Shown in pieces: positions 53,812 to 62,647 of a stretch of DNA of 64,000 nt. Below the pieces are notes generated by a model, which worked only from the letters and a program-made list of their open reading frames with translations, did not search any database and was not told the origin of the DNA. Made by a program: the position numbers and the translations under genes. Numbering within the stretch: position 1 is the stretch's first letter; each line of letters starts with the position of its first letter. Origin of the DNA: Avibacterium volantium_A (GTDB lineage: Bacteria > Pseudomonadota > Gammaproteobacteria > Enterobacterales > Pasteurellaceae); contig NZ_JBMMGT010000013.1 in the NCBI RefSeq assembly GCF_049366555.1, forward strand, positions 3,107 through 67,106, written 5' to 3'.

Positions 53812-54548
53812 AACGGTTTGCCTCGTATCATTCGCCATACCATTTGCCAAAAAAGTTTGGTGTGCATTTTGCTGATTTTCCAGTTATCCGCAAAAGTTCG
53901 GAAATGTGATGTGCCATTCTTATCATAACGCACGGGGGTATCCACCCACACCATTGGAATTTGATACCAATGTGCTTTGACAATAATTTCAATGTCAAAG
54001 TCCATTCGATCGCCAATTTTTTCCTGTTTCAACAAATCCATCATTGCCACCACAGGATAAAGCCGAAAACCACACATTCCATCTAGAATATCCCGAGAAT
54101 GGGTGTGAATAGCATTCCAAAAATCGGTAATCTTTCTACCGTATAAACGGGATTTTGGTGCATCATCGCCATAAATAGGACGTCCACAAATAAGTGCGGT
54201 GGGATTTTCCGCACTTTTTTGTAAAAAGATCGCCACATCAGAAAGTTGATGTTGTCCGTCTGCATCAACTTGTACAGCATAGGCAAAACCCTGTTCCCAA
54301 GCTAGCTTAAATCCCACTTTCATTGCTGCGCCTTTGCCCCCATTCTGCGGACAAAAATGAACTTGAATACCGTCTTGTTGTGCAAGTTCGTGAAGTGCCA
54401 CTTTGTGCTCAGCTGTTGAACCATCATCAATAATCAGCACAGGTAAATTAAGTTGGCGTAGCTGATGTGCCACGGCACCTACGGTGTTGGAATGATTGTA
54501 ATGAGGAATAAGGGCAATCACTTGTTGATTTATTGGCTGATTATGCAT
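53808..54548 (-). CDS. Glycosyltransferase family 2
   Basis: A 246-residue GT-A enzyme: VIALIPHYNHSNTVGAVAHQ near the N terminus, IIDDGST (about residues 39-45) and the nucleotide-sugar DxD in QVDADGQHQ (about residue 95). No membrane anchor is obvious. It may add a sugar, or a lipid-linked sugar acceptor, to the aryl polyene. It overlaps the ligase gene by 8 bp. Confidence 0.88.
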   Translation of the reverse strand: MHNQPINQQVIALIPHYNHSNTVGAVAHQLRQLNLPVLIIDDGSTAEHKVALHELAQQDGIQVHFCPQNGGKGAAMKVGFKLAWEQGFAYAVQVDADGQHQLSDVAIFLQKSAENPTALICGRPIYGDDAPKSRLYGRKITDFWNAIHTHSRDILDGMCGFRLYPVVAMMDLLKQEKIGDRMDFDIEIIVKAHWYQIPMVWVDTPVRYDKNGTSHFRTFADNWKISKMHTKLFWQMVWRMIRGKPL

Positions 54549-55866
54549 TGGTTAATTCCTCTTGCTGGCGGAGAAAGGCCTGCTCGAAATCTGCTTTTAA
54601 AATTTTTGATTGGCTGTTGCGTGGCAGTTTCTCGGTAAAACGCCAAAAACGTGGCAACGCTGCGGCTTCTTGAGTTTGGCTAAGATGCTGGCGAAGTGAA
54701 TGAATGACCGCATTACGCCCTTGTGTGCGATATTGGTTTACCCCTTCTTTATTTAACGCCACCCAAGCCGCAGGGCGAGCCTGATTAGGGTGCTGCGCAA
54801 TAAAGCAATCCACCACCCAAGAATGCTGCTGCAAGGCTTGTTCTATATTAACCAGCGAAATGCGTTTATCACCCAGTTTCACTATGCGATCTACACGCCC
54901 AAGCAGTAAAAAACGCTCGCCGTGCATTTCCGCCGCGTCTCCCATAATTTCTGGCAGATCAAGCCAAGGGGATTTCACCCAAAGCGTGCCATTTTCTGTT
55001 AATCCTACTGTGGTAAATATGGTCGGCGTCCATAATGTTTCTTGCTCACGAAACGCTATTGCCCCTGTTTCCGTGCTACCGTAGCATTCGATCATTCGGC
55101 AAGATAAAGTGTCACGAATACGTTGTGCCGTATCCAAAGGTAAAGGCGAACCTGCGGAAACAACAGCACGAATGCCACAACGCGCAAGTTTGGGATCTTT
55201 TAAATTAAGGTGAGTCAGCAAGGCAGGGCTGCTTACCCATAATACATTTTCTGCGTGTAAACTTTCGCTCATCAAATATTCGGGATAATGATATTGCAAG
55301 CGTGCCAACGGCCAGCCTAAATAGAGCGGTAAGAAAATTCGGTAAGATAAACCGTAATGATGTTGGGCTGATACACTTGATACCACATATAGCGGTGTAT
55401 TCTCTGAAAATGCGACACTCTGCGCAATAGCTTGAGCCTCTTGCCACATTTTTTCTGCGGTTTTAACTAAAATTTTTGGCTCACCACTGCTACCTGAGGT
55501 TTTAAGCCAAATTTCACTTTGACAATGAGGATCAATTAAAGGCTGAGCTAAAGTTTCAGCATTAATTTGTTGTGCTAAACCAAAGGTGGCAAAGCATTCA
55601 TTATCCATCAACATCGCATTTTCTTGTGCTAGCCATTGTTGGTTTTCCGCCAATAAATTTGGCGGCAATAACACGCGCACTTTTGCCTGAAAACACGCCA
55701 GCAACACACACGCCATTTGGGCTGCATCGTCAAGCCATAAACCTAGGCTATGTATCTGTTGCTGTTGTAATTGCTGACTAATTTGCCACGCACGCAAGGT
55801 AAAATCTTGTTTTGACCAAGAAGGATTTAAGGTGATGTCCTTCATTGCTGAAAAATTAATTTGCAT
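54541..55866 (-). CDS. AMP-dependent acyl-ACP ligase-like protein (stand-alone)
   Basis: A 441-residue adenylate-forming enzyme with the P-loop KTSGSSGEPKILVKTAEKMW (about residue 122), YGSTETGA (about residue 267) and DRIVKLGDKRISLVNIEQAL (about residues 328-347). The catalytic Lys region SQSKILKADF is near the C terminus. A second ligase of the same family, fused to a dehydratase, lies at 56424-58085. One could load the aryl starter and the other a different acyl group; which is which is open. Confidence 0.87.
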   Translation of the reverse strand: MQINFSAMKDITLNPSWSKQDFTLRAWQISQQLQQQQIHSLGLWLDDAAQMACVLLACFQAKVRVLLPPNLLAENQQWLAQENAMLMDNECFATFGLAQQINAETLAQPLIDPHCQSEIWLKTSGSSGEPKILVKTAEKMWQEAQAIAQSVAFSENTPLYVVSSVSAQHHYGLSYRIFLPLYLGWPLARLQYHYPEYLMSESLHAENVLWVSSPALLTHLNLKDPKLARCGIRAVVSAGSPLPLDTAQRIRDTLSCRMIECYGSTETGAIAFREQETLWTPTIFTTVGLTENGTLWVKSPWLDLPEIMGDAAEMHGERFLLLGRVDRIVKLGDKRISLVNIEQALQQHSWVVDCFIAQHPNQARPAAWVALNKEGVNQYRTQGRNAVIHSLRQHLSQTQEAAALPRFWRFTEKLPRNSQSKILKADFEQAFLRQQEELTNA

Positions 55867-56419
55867 GATGTTTTTTTACTTGTTGTCGAATGATCCATTC
55901 AATGCCCATCACTAAACCAATGAACACATAGGAAATCACCCCAGAATATAATGCCCAATAATCATAATATTGCCCGAATATTAGTGCGCCCGTAATCACG
56001 ATATTGATAATAAACACAACACACCATACTTGGGTTACGGTTCGGGTGTAACGCACACCTTCTGCGGTTAAATTCGGTTCTTGCAAGCGGGCTAAACGCT
56101 CTACAAAGGTTTGCGATTGCCATAGGCTGCTTGCAAATAAGGTGAGCATTAATCCATTGATAATCACGGGATACCAAAACATTCCCACTAAGGCGCGTGT
56201 GCCTGCGATCACCGCTAAAATTAATGCTAGGCAAAAAGAGAAATAACGCTGCGCTGAGGGCTTTTGTAGCAGCCCTTTCACCGCCCATAATGCCGCCATT
56301 ATCCACGGCAGATAAAACAAAATGGGGCTATTTGCCCCTTGCCACCAAAAAACAATGGGAAAAGCCACCGCACTTACTGCAAGGAATAAGGTGATAAGAA
56401 CGGAAGTTAGGGCTTTCAT
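55856..56419 (-). CDS. COG4648-type integral membrane protein
   Basis: A 187-residue protein with about five hydrophobic segments (first near residues 5-25) and a basic end (IEWIIRQQVKKHHAN). It is regularly found in APE clusters between ligase genes; no activity is known. Its stop overlaps the next ligase start by 11 bp and its start is 4 bp from the previous stop, so translation is coupled. Confidence 0.82.
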   Translation of the reverse strand: MKALTSVLITLFLAVSAVAFPIVFWWQGANSPILFYLPWIMAALWAVKGLLQKPSAQRYFSFCLALILAVIAGTRALVGMFWYPVIINGLMLTLFASSLWQSQTFVERLARLQEPNLTAEGVRYTRTVTQVWCVVFIINIVITGALIFGQYYDYWALYSGVISYVFIGLVMGIEWIIRQQVKKHHAN

Positions 56420-56423
56420 TATG

Positions 56424-58085
56424 TTATTCCGTTAAAAGTGCCACACCGCTACAGCAAGTTTCTTCGGCAACTTTAAGCTGGAACGCGATCCGCCGCTTTT
56501 CAGGCTGCCAACTAAGCGTGAGTTCAAATTCATCATTTGGACGTAAAAAATGCTGGAACTTCAAACGATCAATGCTCGAAAAATTAAGATTCCTACCTAA
56601 AAAATCCTGCATTTTTTCGCTGATCCATTGTAACTCAATCACGCCCGGCACTAAGGGAAATTCAGCAAAATGATCTTTTAAGAAACGCAACTCTAACGGC
56701 ACTTTGCCTTTGATAACATATTGATTGCCATCGAGCTCAGGCCTAGACCAAATAGGATCAAGCACGCTTTCCACACAAACTTGATTAAAGGCTAATTTAT
56801 TAATTTTCGATTGACTATTGCGCGGTAATTTATCAGTAAAACGCCAAAAACGTGGAATGGCGGATTTATCTTGATTTGCAGCAACAGCTTGTTTCAGCCC
56901 GGCGATTAATGCACGGCGACCTTGCTCACGGAAAGCATTAATGCCAACCTCCGTTAATCCCACCCACGCCGCTAAACGATTTTGCTCGGGGTGGCGTGCG
57001 ATATAACAATCTTCCACAAAAGGATGTTGTAATAACTGGCGTTCAATGCTCACTAAAGATGTGCGCTTATCACCAATTTTCACAATACGATCACAACGTC
57101 CAAGTAAACGAAAGCCTGAGTCTTCAAATTCCACTACATCTGCGGTTTGCTCGCGTCCTGAAATCCAGTCCGCTTCAATCCATAAGGCATCTTGTTCATC
57201 TTGCCCAAGCTGGCTATTTGGTAACCTTTGCCAAAGATGAATATCATCACGGATTGCAATTGGGCCTGTTTCCGTACTGCCGTAAATTTCTACCACAGGA
57301 GCGTGAGTTGCTGCACGGATTTGAGTTGAAACATCTTCAGCCAATGCGCCACCTGAAGAAACAATACCACGCAGATTTTTTGGCATTGCCATTGTGTCCC
57401 AAGCAATACTTGATAACATTGCAGGGCTACTCACAAGCACGGCATTTTCTGATTGGTTAAGCGCTGATTTGATACACTCAGGATAAAATAATTGCTTACG
57501 CCCAATTTGCCAGCCAAGCGCTAACGACATCATAATATGCACGGTTAAGCCATAAACGTGCTGAATGCTCACCGTGCTAATGGCACGCCATTGATTATCC
57601 GCTGGGAAAGGCAGAGCCTCTGCCAACACTTGCGCACTGCGCCACATTTGCTGCGCGGTTTTCACGATGGTTTTAGCTTCCCCCGTGCTGCCTGAGGTTT
57701 TCAGCCAAATTTCTGTTTGGGCGTTACGATCAAAGTGCGGTGCAAAATTTTCTTGTTTTTGTACCTGCTGATCGCCACCAAAATCCTTAAACGCCATATA
57801 AGGTGAGAGTTCAGCGTCATTATCACATAACCAGAACTGAGCGTGCTGCGCAACCCATTCACGGCTTTCTTGGGTTAAATTGGGTGGAAAAAGCACGCGT
57901 ACATCAGCCTGCCAAGCAGCAAGCAAGGTGCAGGCAAGATTTGCGCCGTCTTCTAACCAAACTGCAATAGATTTCACTTTTTGCTGTTTGAACGCTTGCG
58001 CCATTTGTAGGGCTTTGTAAGCAAAATCGCCATAGCGCCAATCGGGCTGCGTGGCGATAAGACTATGTTCCGTGTAATTAGGCAT
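56424..58085 (-). CDS. Fusion of acyl-ACP ligase (ApeH-like) and hotdog dehydratase (ApeI-like)
   Basis: A 553-residue bifunctional protein. Residues 1 to about 455 form an AMP-dependent ligase: KTSGSTGEAKTIVKTAQQMW (about residue 129), YGSTETGPIAI (about residue 269), DRIVKIGDKRTSLVSIERQL (about residue 331) and the Lys region SQSKINKLAF. Residues about 458-553 form a hotdog domain with DHFAEFPLVPGVIELQWISE, the FabA/FabZ/ApeI-type catalytic His block. In Xenorhabdus ApeH and ApeI are separate. The fusion couples chain loading with dehydration. Confidence 0.88.
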   Translation of the reverse strand: MPNYTEHSLIATQPDWRYGDFAYKALQMAQAFKQQKVKSIAVWLEDGANLACTLLAAWQADVRVLFPPNLTQESREWVAQHAQFWLCDNDAELSPYMAFKDFGGDQQVQKQENFAPHFDRNAQTEIWLKTSGSTGEAKTIVKTAQQMWRSAQVLAEALPFPADNQWRAISTVSIQHVYGLTVHIMMSLALGWQIGRKQLFYPECIKSALNQSENAVLVSSPAMLSSIAWDTMAMPKNLRGIVSSGGALAEDVSTQIRAATHAPVVEIYGSTETGPIAIRDDIHLWQRLPNSQLGQDEQDALWIEADWISGREQTADVVEFEDSGFRLLGRCDRIVKIGDKRTSLVSIERQLLQHPFVEDCYIARHPEQNRLAAWVGLTEVGINAFREQGRRALIAGLKQAVAANQDKSAIPRFWRFTDKLPRNSQSKINKLAFNQVCVESVLDPIWSRPELDGNQYVIKGKVPLELRFLKDHFAEFPLVPGVIELQWISEKMQDFLGRNLNFSSIDRLKFQHFLRPNDEFELTLSWQPEKRRIAFQLKVAEETCCSGVALLTE

Positions 58086-58365
58086 TCTGAGAGTCGTCTG
58101 TGGCTTGTTGGGCTTTTTGGCTCATTTTTAACACTGCTTGCACCACATCATTTACCGTACGCACATTGCGGAAATCTTCAGGTTTCACTTTGTATCCTGT
58201 GTTGCGTTTGATGTAGTCAATTAAATCAATGGCGTCAATGCTATCAATTTCTAGATCTTCATAAAGATTCGTTTCTGGTGTGATTTTATTGGGATCAATT
58301 TCAAATAAAGATACCAGGGCTTCAGAAAGTAAATCTTGGATTTGTTGTTCTGTCATCATCGTCAT
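58078..58365 (-). CDS. Acyl carrier protein (ApeF/ApeE type), copy 2
   Basis: A 95-residue ACP with the phosphopantetheine serine in EIDSIDAIDL (Ser about residue 42) and an acidic helix 2. The extra C-terminal tail (SQKAQQATDDSQ) is longer than usual. Its ATG overlaps the preceding ACP stop by one base (TAATG). Confidence 0.92.
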   Translation of the reverse strand: MTMMTEQQIQDLLSEALVSLFEIDPNKITPETNLYEDLEIDSIDAIDLIDYIKRNTGYKVKPEDFRNVRTVNDVVQAVLKMSQKAQQATDDSQNA

Positions 58366-58622
58366 TAACCTTGTTGTGAGCGAATAAAGGCGGCTAAAGT
58401 ATTGACATTAGTGAAGTGATCGCGCAATGCGTGCTGTTCACTATCTAATTGTAAATTAAAGGCTTTTTGTACTGCTAAACCGAGTTCTAGCGCATCAACA
58501 GAATCTAGTCCTAAGCCCTCATCGCTAAACAGCAATGTATCATTTTCAATATCTTCTGGGCTAATGTCTTCCAATGCTAAACTTTCGATAATGATATTTT
58601 TAAGTTGTTGTTCTAATTCCAT
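58365..58622 (-). CDS. Acyl carrier protein (ApeE/ApeF type), copy 1
   Basis: An 85-residue ACP with the attachment site GLGLDSVDALEL (Ser about residue 41). APE systems use two ACPs, one thought to carry the growing chain and the other the starter or malonyl unit. The two copies here differ clearly and are not a recent duplication. Confidence 0.93.
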   Translation of the reverse strand: MELEQQLKNIIIESLALEDISPEDIENDTLLFSDEGLGLDSVDALELGLAVQKAFNLQLDSEQHALRDHFTNVNTLAAFIRSQQG

Positions 58623-58627
58623 TTTAT

Positions 58628-59389
58628 TTATCCTTTTTGTTGAGTTTGAGAATTAAAATAATCGTTTAAATATTGTGTTAAGCGACGTGCTGCCAAAGGT
58701 AAAGGTTTTTCAGCAAGCCAAGTTTGTGGGTCAATGTCCTCTCCCACAGAGAGCTCATAAGTAATGCGGCTTTTAGGTAATTGATACCAAGGTTGCCCCT
58801 TTTTGAAATTCAGCGGGTGCATTTTGATCACCACAGGAGTAATCACTTTTGCGCTACGCAAACCAATAGATACTGCACCACGGTTAAGTTTCACCACACC
58901 GTCCCAACCTGTTCTAGTTCCCTCAGGGAAAAGTAAAATTGCCTGTTCTTTCAGCACGTTATCGCATTGTTCTAACAGCTCAAGGGATTCTGTGTTCGGC
59001 AAAAATCCACAAGCCAAAATTTGGTTTCGCATTGTTGGGTTACGCAATAAATCTTGTTTCACAATGCAATTTAGCTCTGGTGTTTTAGCTAAAGTCAGCA
59101 CCACATCAAGCAAAGAGGGGTGATTGGCGATAACTAATTGCCCGGCACGCCCTAATTTTTCAAAACCTTGATATTTGACTTCTAGCACGCCACTCCAAAC
59201 AGTAAAACGCACAAAATAATGCCAAATTTTTCCAACAAAACGGCGTACTTTTAATTGCGTAGCTAAGTTTTGTGGGCGGCGTGCATAAGGGTATAACACC
59301 AGTTGCAATAATGTTCCTGCCACGCCCCAAAAAACGAATCCTATGGCAGTGGCAAGAAAACGGCGTAGCCAATCTAATTTTTCTGCCAT
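58628..59389 (-). CDS. 1-acyl-glycerol-3-phosphate acyltransferase-like (PlsC family)
   Basis: A 253-residue membrane-linked acyltransferase with an N-terminal hydrophobic segment (residues about 12-35), the HX4D motif ANHPSLLD (about residue 91) and the second motif LFPEGTRTG (about residue 157). It probably moves the polyene or a fatty acyl chain to a glycerol-type acceptor. ATG 59389 gives MAEKLDWLRRFL; a start 23 codons upstream would lie in the previous gene. Confidence 0.87.
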   Translation of the reverse strand: MAEKLDWLRRFLATAIGFVFWGVAGTLLQLVLYPYARRPQNLATQLKVRRFVGKIWHYFVRFTVWSGVLEVKYQGFEKLGRAGQLVIANHPSLLDVVLTLAKTPELNCIVKQDLLRNPTMRNQILACGFLPNTESLELLEQCDNVLKEQAILLFPEGTRTGWDGVVKLNRGAVSIGLRSAKVITPVVIKMHPLNFKKGQPWYQLPKSRITYELSVGEDIDPQTWLAEKPLPLAARRLTQYLNDYFNSQTQQKG

Positions 59390-60126
59390 AACCAAATATC
59401 TCCACGCGAACTTGGGGTTTGCCACTGAGATTGGTCTAAATATTGTTGCTGCACCCAAAATAACGCATTATCACTATATTTTTCTGCAAGATCGCCACGT
59501 TTTTCAGAGCAATGTAAGCTAAGTTGATATTGGTTGCCTTTTTCTACTACTAAGGCTAACGCATAACCAAAAGGCTGACGCACCACAGGTTCGGCATTAT
59601 ATTGTTCTGCCAATGGGGATTCTGCAACCACCACAAGCACGCGTTCTTGCCCTTCTTGCAACAATAAATAAGCCTCAAGCAATGCCACTTCCAAATTATC
59701 TTGTTGTGCCATAATTGCCGTGGTTTCTGCTTTGACTTGGCGCATTTCCGACCATTGCCCCACCAGCGCATTATGCACAGATAAATTGAATGAAGTCGGT
59801 GAAACATCACCCTCTGTTAAAAGACTATGCCAAAGGGCAAAGTTTCGATTGATTTCGCTATTGGCAGAGGCATAAACCACAGGGATATTTGGTTGTTCTT
59901 CCATAAGATCCCAAGCGGCTTCAAAAAATAAGCGAGCCAGCTCACTTAAACGTCGCCGTTTTAAAGGGGGAAGAAAGGCTAACTTAGGTGCAAAAGGCTG
60001 CCATAAATGGCTATTCTTCGCCCAATGAGCTTCGCCTAATTGCCAATCTTGGCGAGAAAGTTCACGGTTAGTAATCACTTTCCAGCCACGCAAGGAAAAA
60101 TTAAACTGACAAATTTCGGTGTTCAT
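59374..60126 (-). CDS. Beta-ketoacyl synthase-like chain-length factor, ApeC-like
   Basis: A 250-residue protein with only the N-terminal half of the ketosynthase fold (PFAPKLAFLPPLKRRRLSEL; VVYASANSEINRNFALWHSL). At the expected catalytic position the sequence is SVHNALVGQWSEM, without Cys, so it cannot condense. This matches the short ApeC chain-length factor that pairs with ApeO in Xenorhabdus. First biosynthetic gene of the minus-strand APE operon, 6 bp after a lipoprotein gene. Confidence 0.83.
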   Translation of the reverse strand: MNTEICQFNFSLRGWKVITNRELSRQDWQLGEAHWAKNSHLWQPFAPKLAFLPPLKRRRLSELARLFFEAAWDLMEEQPNIPVVYASANSEINRNFALWHSLLTEGDVSPTSFNLSVHNALVGQWSEMRQVKAETTAIMAQQDNLEVALLEAYLLLQEGQERVLVVVAESPLAEQYNAEPVVRQPFGYALALVVEKGNQYQLSLHCSEKRGDLAEKYSDNALFWVQQQYLDQSQWQTPSSRGDIWLWQKN

Positions 60127-60132
60127 TGATTA

Positions 60133-60528
60133 TCATCTAAATAATTTGTTAATCATTACATCAGTTTGGCTTTGTAAATCCAGCTTCACTCGCTCTTGGC
60201 GCTTGTTATACACAGCAAGACCAACAATTCGTTTATTTTGCTCAACGGTCAAACGAGCTCGACCAATAATAGCGCGGTTGTTACGCAAGCTTACTCTTAA
60301 TACAGAACTACAGTTTACTAATTCATTTGGTTTAGCAAAATATGCACGAATTCCACGCTTTTGCAAACTCGTCAAAATGGCATTAGAAAAGCCGACTGGA
60401 GCGTGTTTCAAATCTGCGGTAACACATAATGGCTGTTTTAACAAGGGCACAGGGACTGGCACGGGATCTGCTGAAATACACCCCGTTAAAACGAACGCTA
60501 ATGCGCTTATTGCCAGTAGTTTTTTCAT
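60133..60528 (-). CDS. Small lipoprotein, paralogue 1
   Basis: A 131-residue protein with a lipobox (ALAFVLTGC) and a P/V-rich linker, then a compact domain: LKQPLCVTADLKHAPVGFSN to SQTDVMINKLF. About half of the residues match the neighbouring gene at 60595. It faintly resembles Sbal_3080-type lipoproteins; no function is known. ATG 60528 has AAGGA at 7 nt. It is 6 bp from the chain-length-factor gene, so it may be part of the APE transcript. Confidence 0.8.
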   Translation of the reverse strand: MKKLLAISALAFVLTGCISADPVPVPVPLLKQPLCVTADLKHAPVGFSNAILTSLQKRGIRAYFAKPNELVNCSSVLRVSLRNNRAIIGRARLTVEQNKRIVGLAVYNKRQERVKLDLQSQTDVMINKLFR

Positions 60529-60594
60529 TGTCAAATCCTTCAAATATTTACTCAGGAAGAAACTCAGTGAATTAATAATAAGAACTAAGGAATA

Positions 60595-61008
60595 TTATTG
60601 AAATAATTCATTAATCATTAAGTCTGTTTGACCTTGCAAGCCCACTTCTTTTACACGCTCTGCTTCATCGCCACGTCTTTTGTATGTGATAGAGCCAAGC
60701 ACTTGCTTATCTTGCACAACAGTTAAACGCGCACGGGCAATAATGGTGCGATTACCGCGAACAGCTGCTTTTAAAATTGATGTACAGCCTGCTAGTTCAC
60801 GTGATTTAACAAAATTTGCCTTAATGCCACGTTTCTTTAAGCTCGCTAAAATCGCGTCAGCAAAATCTTCAGGGGCTTTTCGTAAATCAGTGGTAACGCA
60901 TAATGGCTGTTTAAGGCTGCTTAATTGCACAGGTTGTGAATCACTAATACCAGCAGCGCAACTCACTAAAGTCGCGGCACATAAACAAATGGAAAATAAT
61001 TTTTTCAT
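60595..61008 (-). CDS. Small lipoprotein, paralogue 2
   Basis: A 137-residue protein with a lipobox (CLCAATLVSC) and the same domain as the previous gene: LKQPLCVTTDLRKAPEDFAD, KKRGIKANFVKSRELAGCTS, and an INELF end. A tandem duplication followed by divergence is evident. First gene of the possible minus-strand transcript; divergent from 61158. Confidence 0.8.
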   Translation of the reverse strand: MKKLFSICLCAATLVSCAAGISDSQPVQLSSLKQPLCVTTDLRKAPEDFADAILASLKKRGIKANFVKSRELAGCTSILKAAVRGNRTIIARARLTVVQDKQVLGSITYKRRGDEAERVKEVGLQGQTDLMINELFQ

Positions 61009-61157
61009 TATAAAAACCTAATTAGTTATTAATAAAAAATATTGTGGAAGTTTACCTTAATTTACGTTAAATTACCAAGCGGAAAAGCAACCGTTTACGA
61101 TAGAATAATCACCTAATCTCACGCATTTTATTAATGCTCACAAAAAAAGGAAAAACT

Positions 61158-61583
61158 ATGAAACATTCAGGAAAACTTGCTATTGCTTTAACAGCCCTTT
61201 TACTCGCAGCTTGCGCCCCTAGAGATACCACCCATTATTACTCCATTCAGGAAGCATTAAATTCTCCTGAAGCAAAAGAAGTGTTAGATCCAAAAATTAA
61301 ACTTTATTTTGGCAAACCTGCGCCAGGTAAAGTTGTCAAAGCGGGGTTAGTGAGTAATCGTAAAACCAATGCGGCAAATAAGAGCGATGAAAAATCTTGT
61401 CAATGGGCGTTTCTAACTGTAGTGAAACAATTCCAAGATACAGCGAAAAAACAAGGTGCAACCAAAGTGGGCAACCTTATTAGTTTCTATAAGAAAAATC
61501 CTTATCGTAGTACAACACAATACGAATGCCACGCTGGTAATTTAATGAGTGGCGTTGCCTTAAAAGGCGATATTGTTCGCTAA
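61158..61583 (+). CDS. Small secreted lipoprotein-like protein (family often misnamed excinuclease ATPase subunit)
   Basis: A 141-residue protein with a lipoprotein-like signal (LAIALTALLLAACAP). The conserved core reads VLDPKIKLYFGKPAPGKVVK, SNRKTNAANKSDEKSCQWAF and VGNLISFYKKNPYRSTTQYE, with two conserved cysteines. There is no ATPase motif, so the widespread excinuclease name is wrong; the function is unknown. ATG 61158 has AAAGGA upstream. Confidence 0.83.
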   Translation: MKHSGKLAIALTALLLAACAPRDTTHYYSIQEALNSPEAKEVLDPKIKLYFGKPAPGKVVKAGLVSNRKTNAANKSDEKSCQWAFLTVVKQFQDTAKKQGATKVGNLISFYKKNPYRSTTQYECHAGNLMSGVALKGDIVR

Positions 61584-61594
61584 TTCATTTCTTT

Positions 61595-61632
61595 AAGTGC
61601 GGTCGAAAATTTGGAAATTTTACACCGCACTT
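61595..61632 (+). terminator. Terminator from an inverted uptake-signal pair
   Basis: AAGTGCGGT (61595-61603) and ACCGCACTT (61624-61632) are exact inverted uptake signals 12 bp past the stop of the gene at 61158. Confidence 0.72.
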
Positions 61633-61720
61633 AACATTTTAGCTGGCTTGACAATCACATTATCAAATTTATAATTTCGCGCCGAATTTTATTGGCACAC
61701 ATTTTTTAGCATTTAACTTT

Positions 61721-62647
61721 ATGGACACGCATTCACCTAAACATATCCTTGTGGTTTCTTATTCACAAACAGGGCAACTTTCTCGTTTAGTAGAGAATTT
61801 TCTGCAACCATTATGCACACAGCAAGAGATCATTATTGAAGAATTTCAGGTGAAACCGCAGCAAGATTATGCGTTTCCGTGGAAATTTACCCCATTTTTT
61901 AACACCTTTCCTGAAAGTGTTCACTTACAACCTGCGCCAATTGAACCACCACAATTACAGCGTGATCACTATGATTTAGTGATCATCGCCTATAGCGTTT
62001 GGTTTCTTTCCCCCTCTCAACCCATTACTGCGTTTTTGCAAAGTGAGCAAGGTAAACAAGTCTTGCACAACACGCCTGTGATCACCTTAATCGGCTGTCG
62101 TAATATGTGGTTAATGGCACAAGAAAAAGTCAAAGCCTTGTTACATCAAGCGGGCGCAACGCTGGTGGGCAATATTGTTAAAACCGATCAATCTAATGCG
62201 TGGGCAAGTTTTATCACCACGCCCTTATGGCTGTTTACAGGCAAAAAGCGTCCTTATGAATGGTTACCTAGCGCCGGCATTAGTGAAGAAAATATTACCG
62301 ATATGCAGCGATTTGGTCGAGAACTTGCAGAAAAATTAGCAGAAAATGCCTCGCTCGATCAACCGCTATTTCAACATATGGGCGCGGTGCAAATTGATGA
62401 GAAACTGATGATGAGTGAAAAAGTGGGACACCGCAGTTTTTATTTATGGGGGAAATTATTACTCAAGTGCGGTCAAATTTCGCCACGTTTACGCCAAGCG
62501 GTGCTGTATGTTTATATTGCTTTTTTAGTCTTATTAATTATTACCGTTGTGCCAATTTCTGCCCTAATTAAGCGTTTACTAAAACCTTTATTAAAAGAAA
62601 AACTTGAACGCCAAAAACGCTATTTTGCTGCACCATCTGGAGAATAA
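61721..62647 (+). CDS. DarA-like protein (dialkylresorcinol biosynthesis)
   Basis: A 308-residue protein with a flavodoxin-like N terminus (HILVVSYSQTGQLSRLVENF; LVIIAYSVWFLSPSQPITAF) and a C-terminal membrane segment (YIAFLVLLIITVVPISALI, about residues 266-284). This matches proteins named dialkylresorcinol condensing enzyme DarA, which lie next to DarB in resorcinol and flexirubin clusters. A conserved GCRNMW block is near residue 126. The DarB-like gene follows with overlapping stop/start (TAATGATG). Confidence 0.82.
   Translation: MDTHSPKHILVVSYSQTGQLSRLVENFLQPLCTQQEIIIEEFQVKPQQDYAFPWKFTPFFNTFPESVHLQPAPIEPPQLQRDHYDLVIIAYSVWFLSPSQPITAFLQSEQGKQVLHNTPVITLIGCRNMWLMAQEKVKALLHQAGATLVGNIVKTDQSNAWASFITTPLWLFTGKKRPYEWLPSAGISEENITDMQRFGRELAEKLAENASLDQPLFQHMGAVQIDEKLMMSEKVGHRSFYLWGKLLLKCGQISPRLRQAVLYVYIAFLVLLIITVVPISALIKRLLKPLLKEKLERQKRYFAAPSGE

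Noticed and set aside
61158..61583. Excinuclease ATPase subunit, the usual database name of this family
   Set aside because: A 141-residue secreted protein without Walker motifs cannot be an ABC ATPase.
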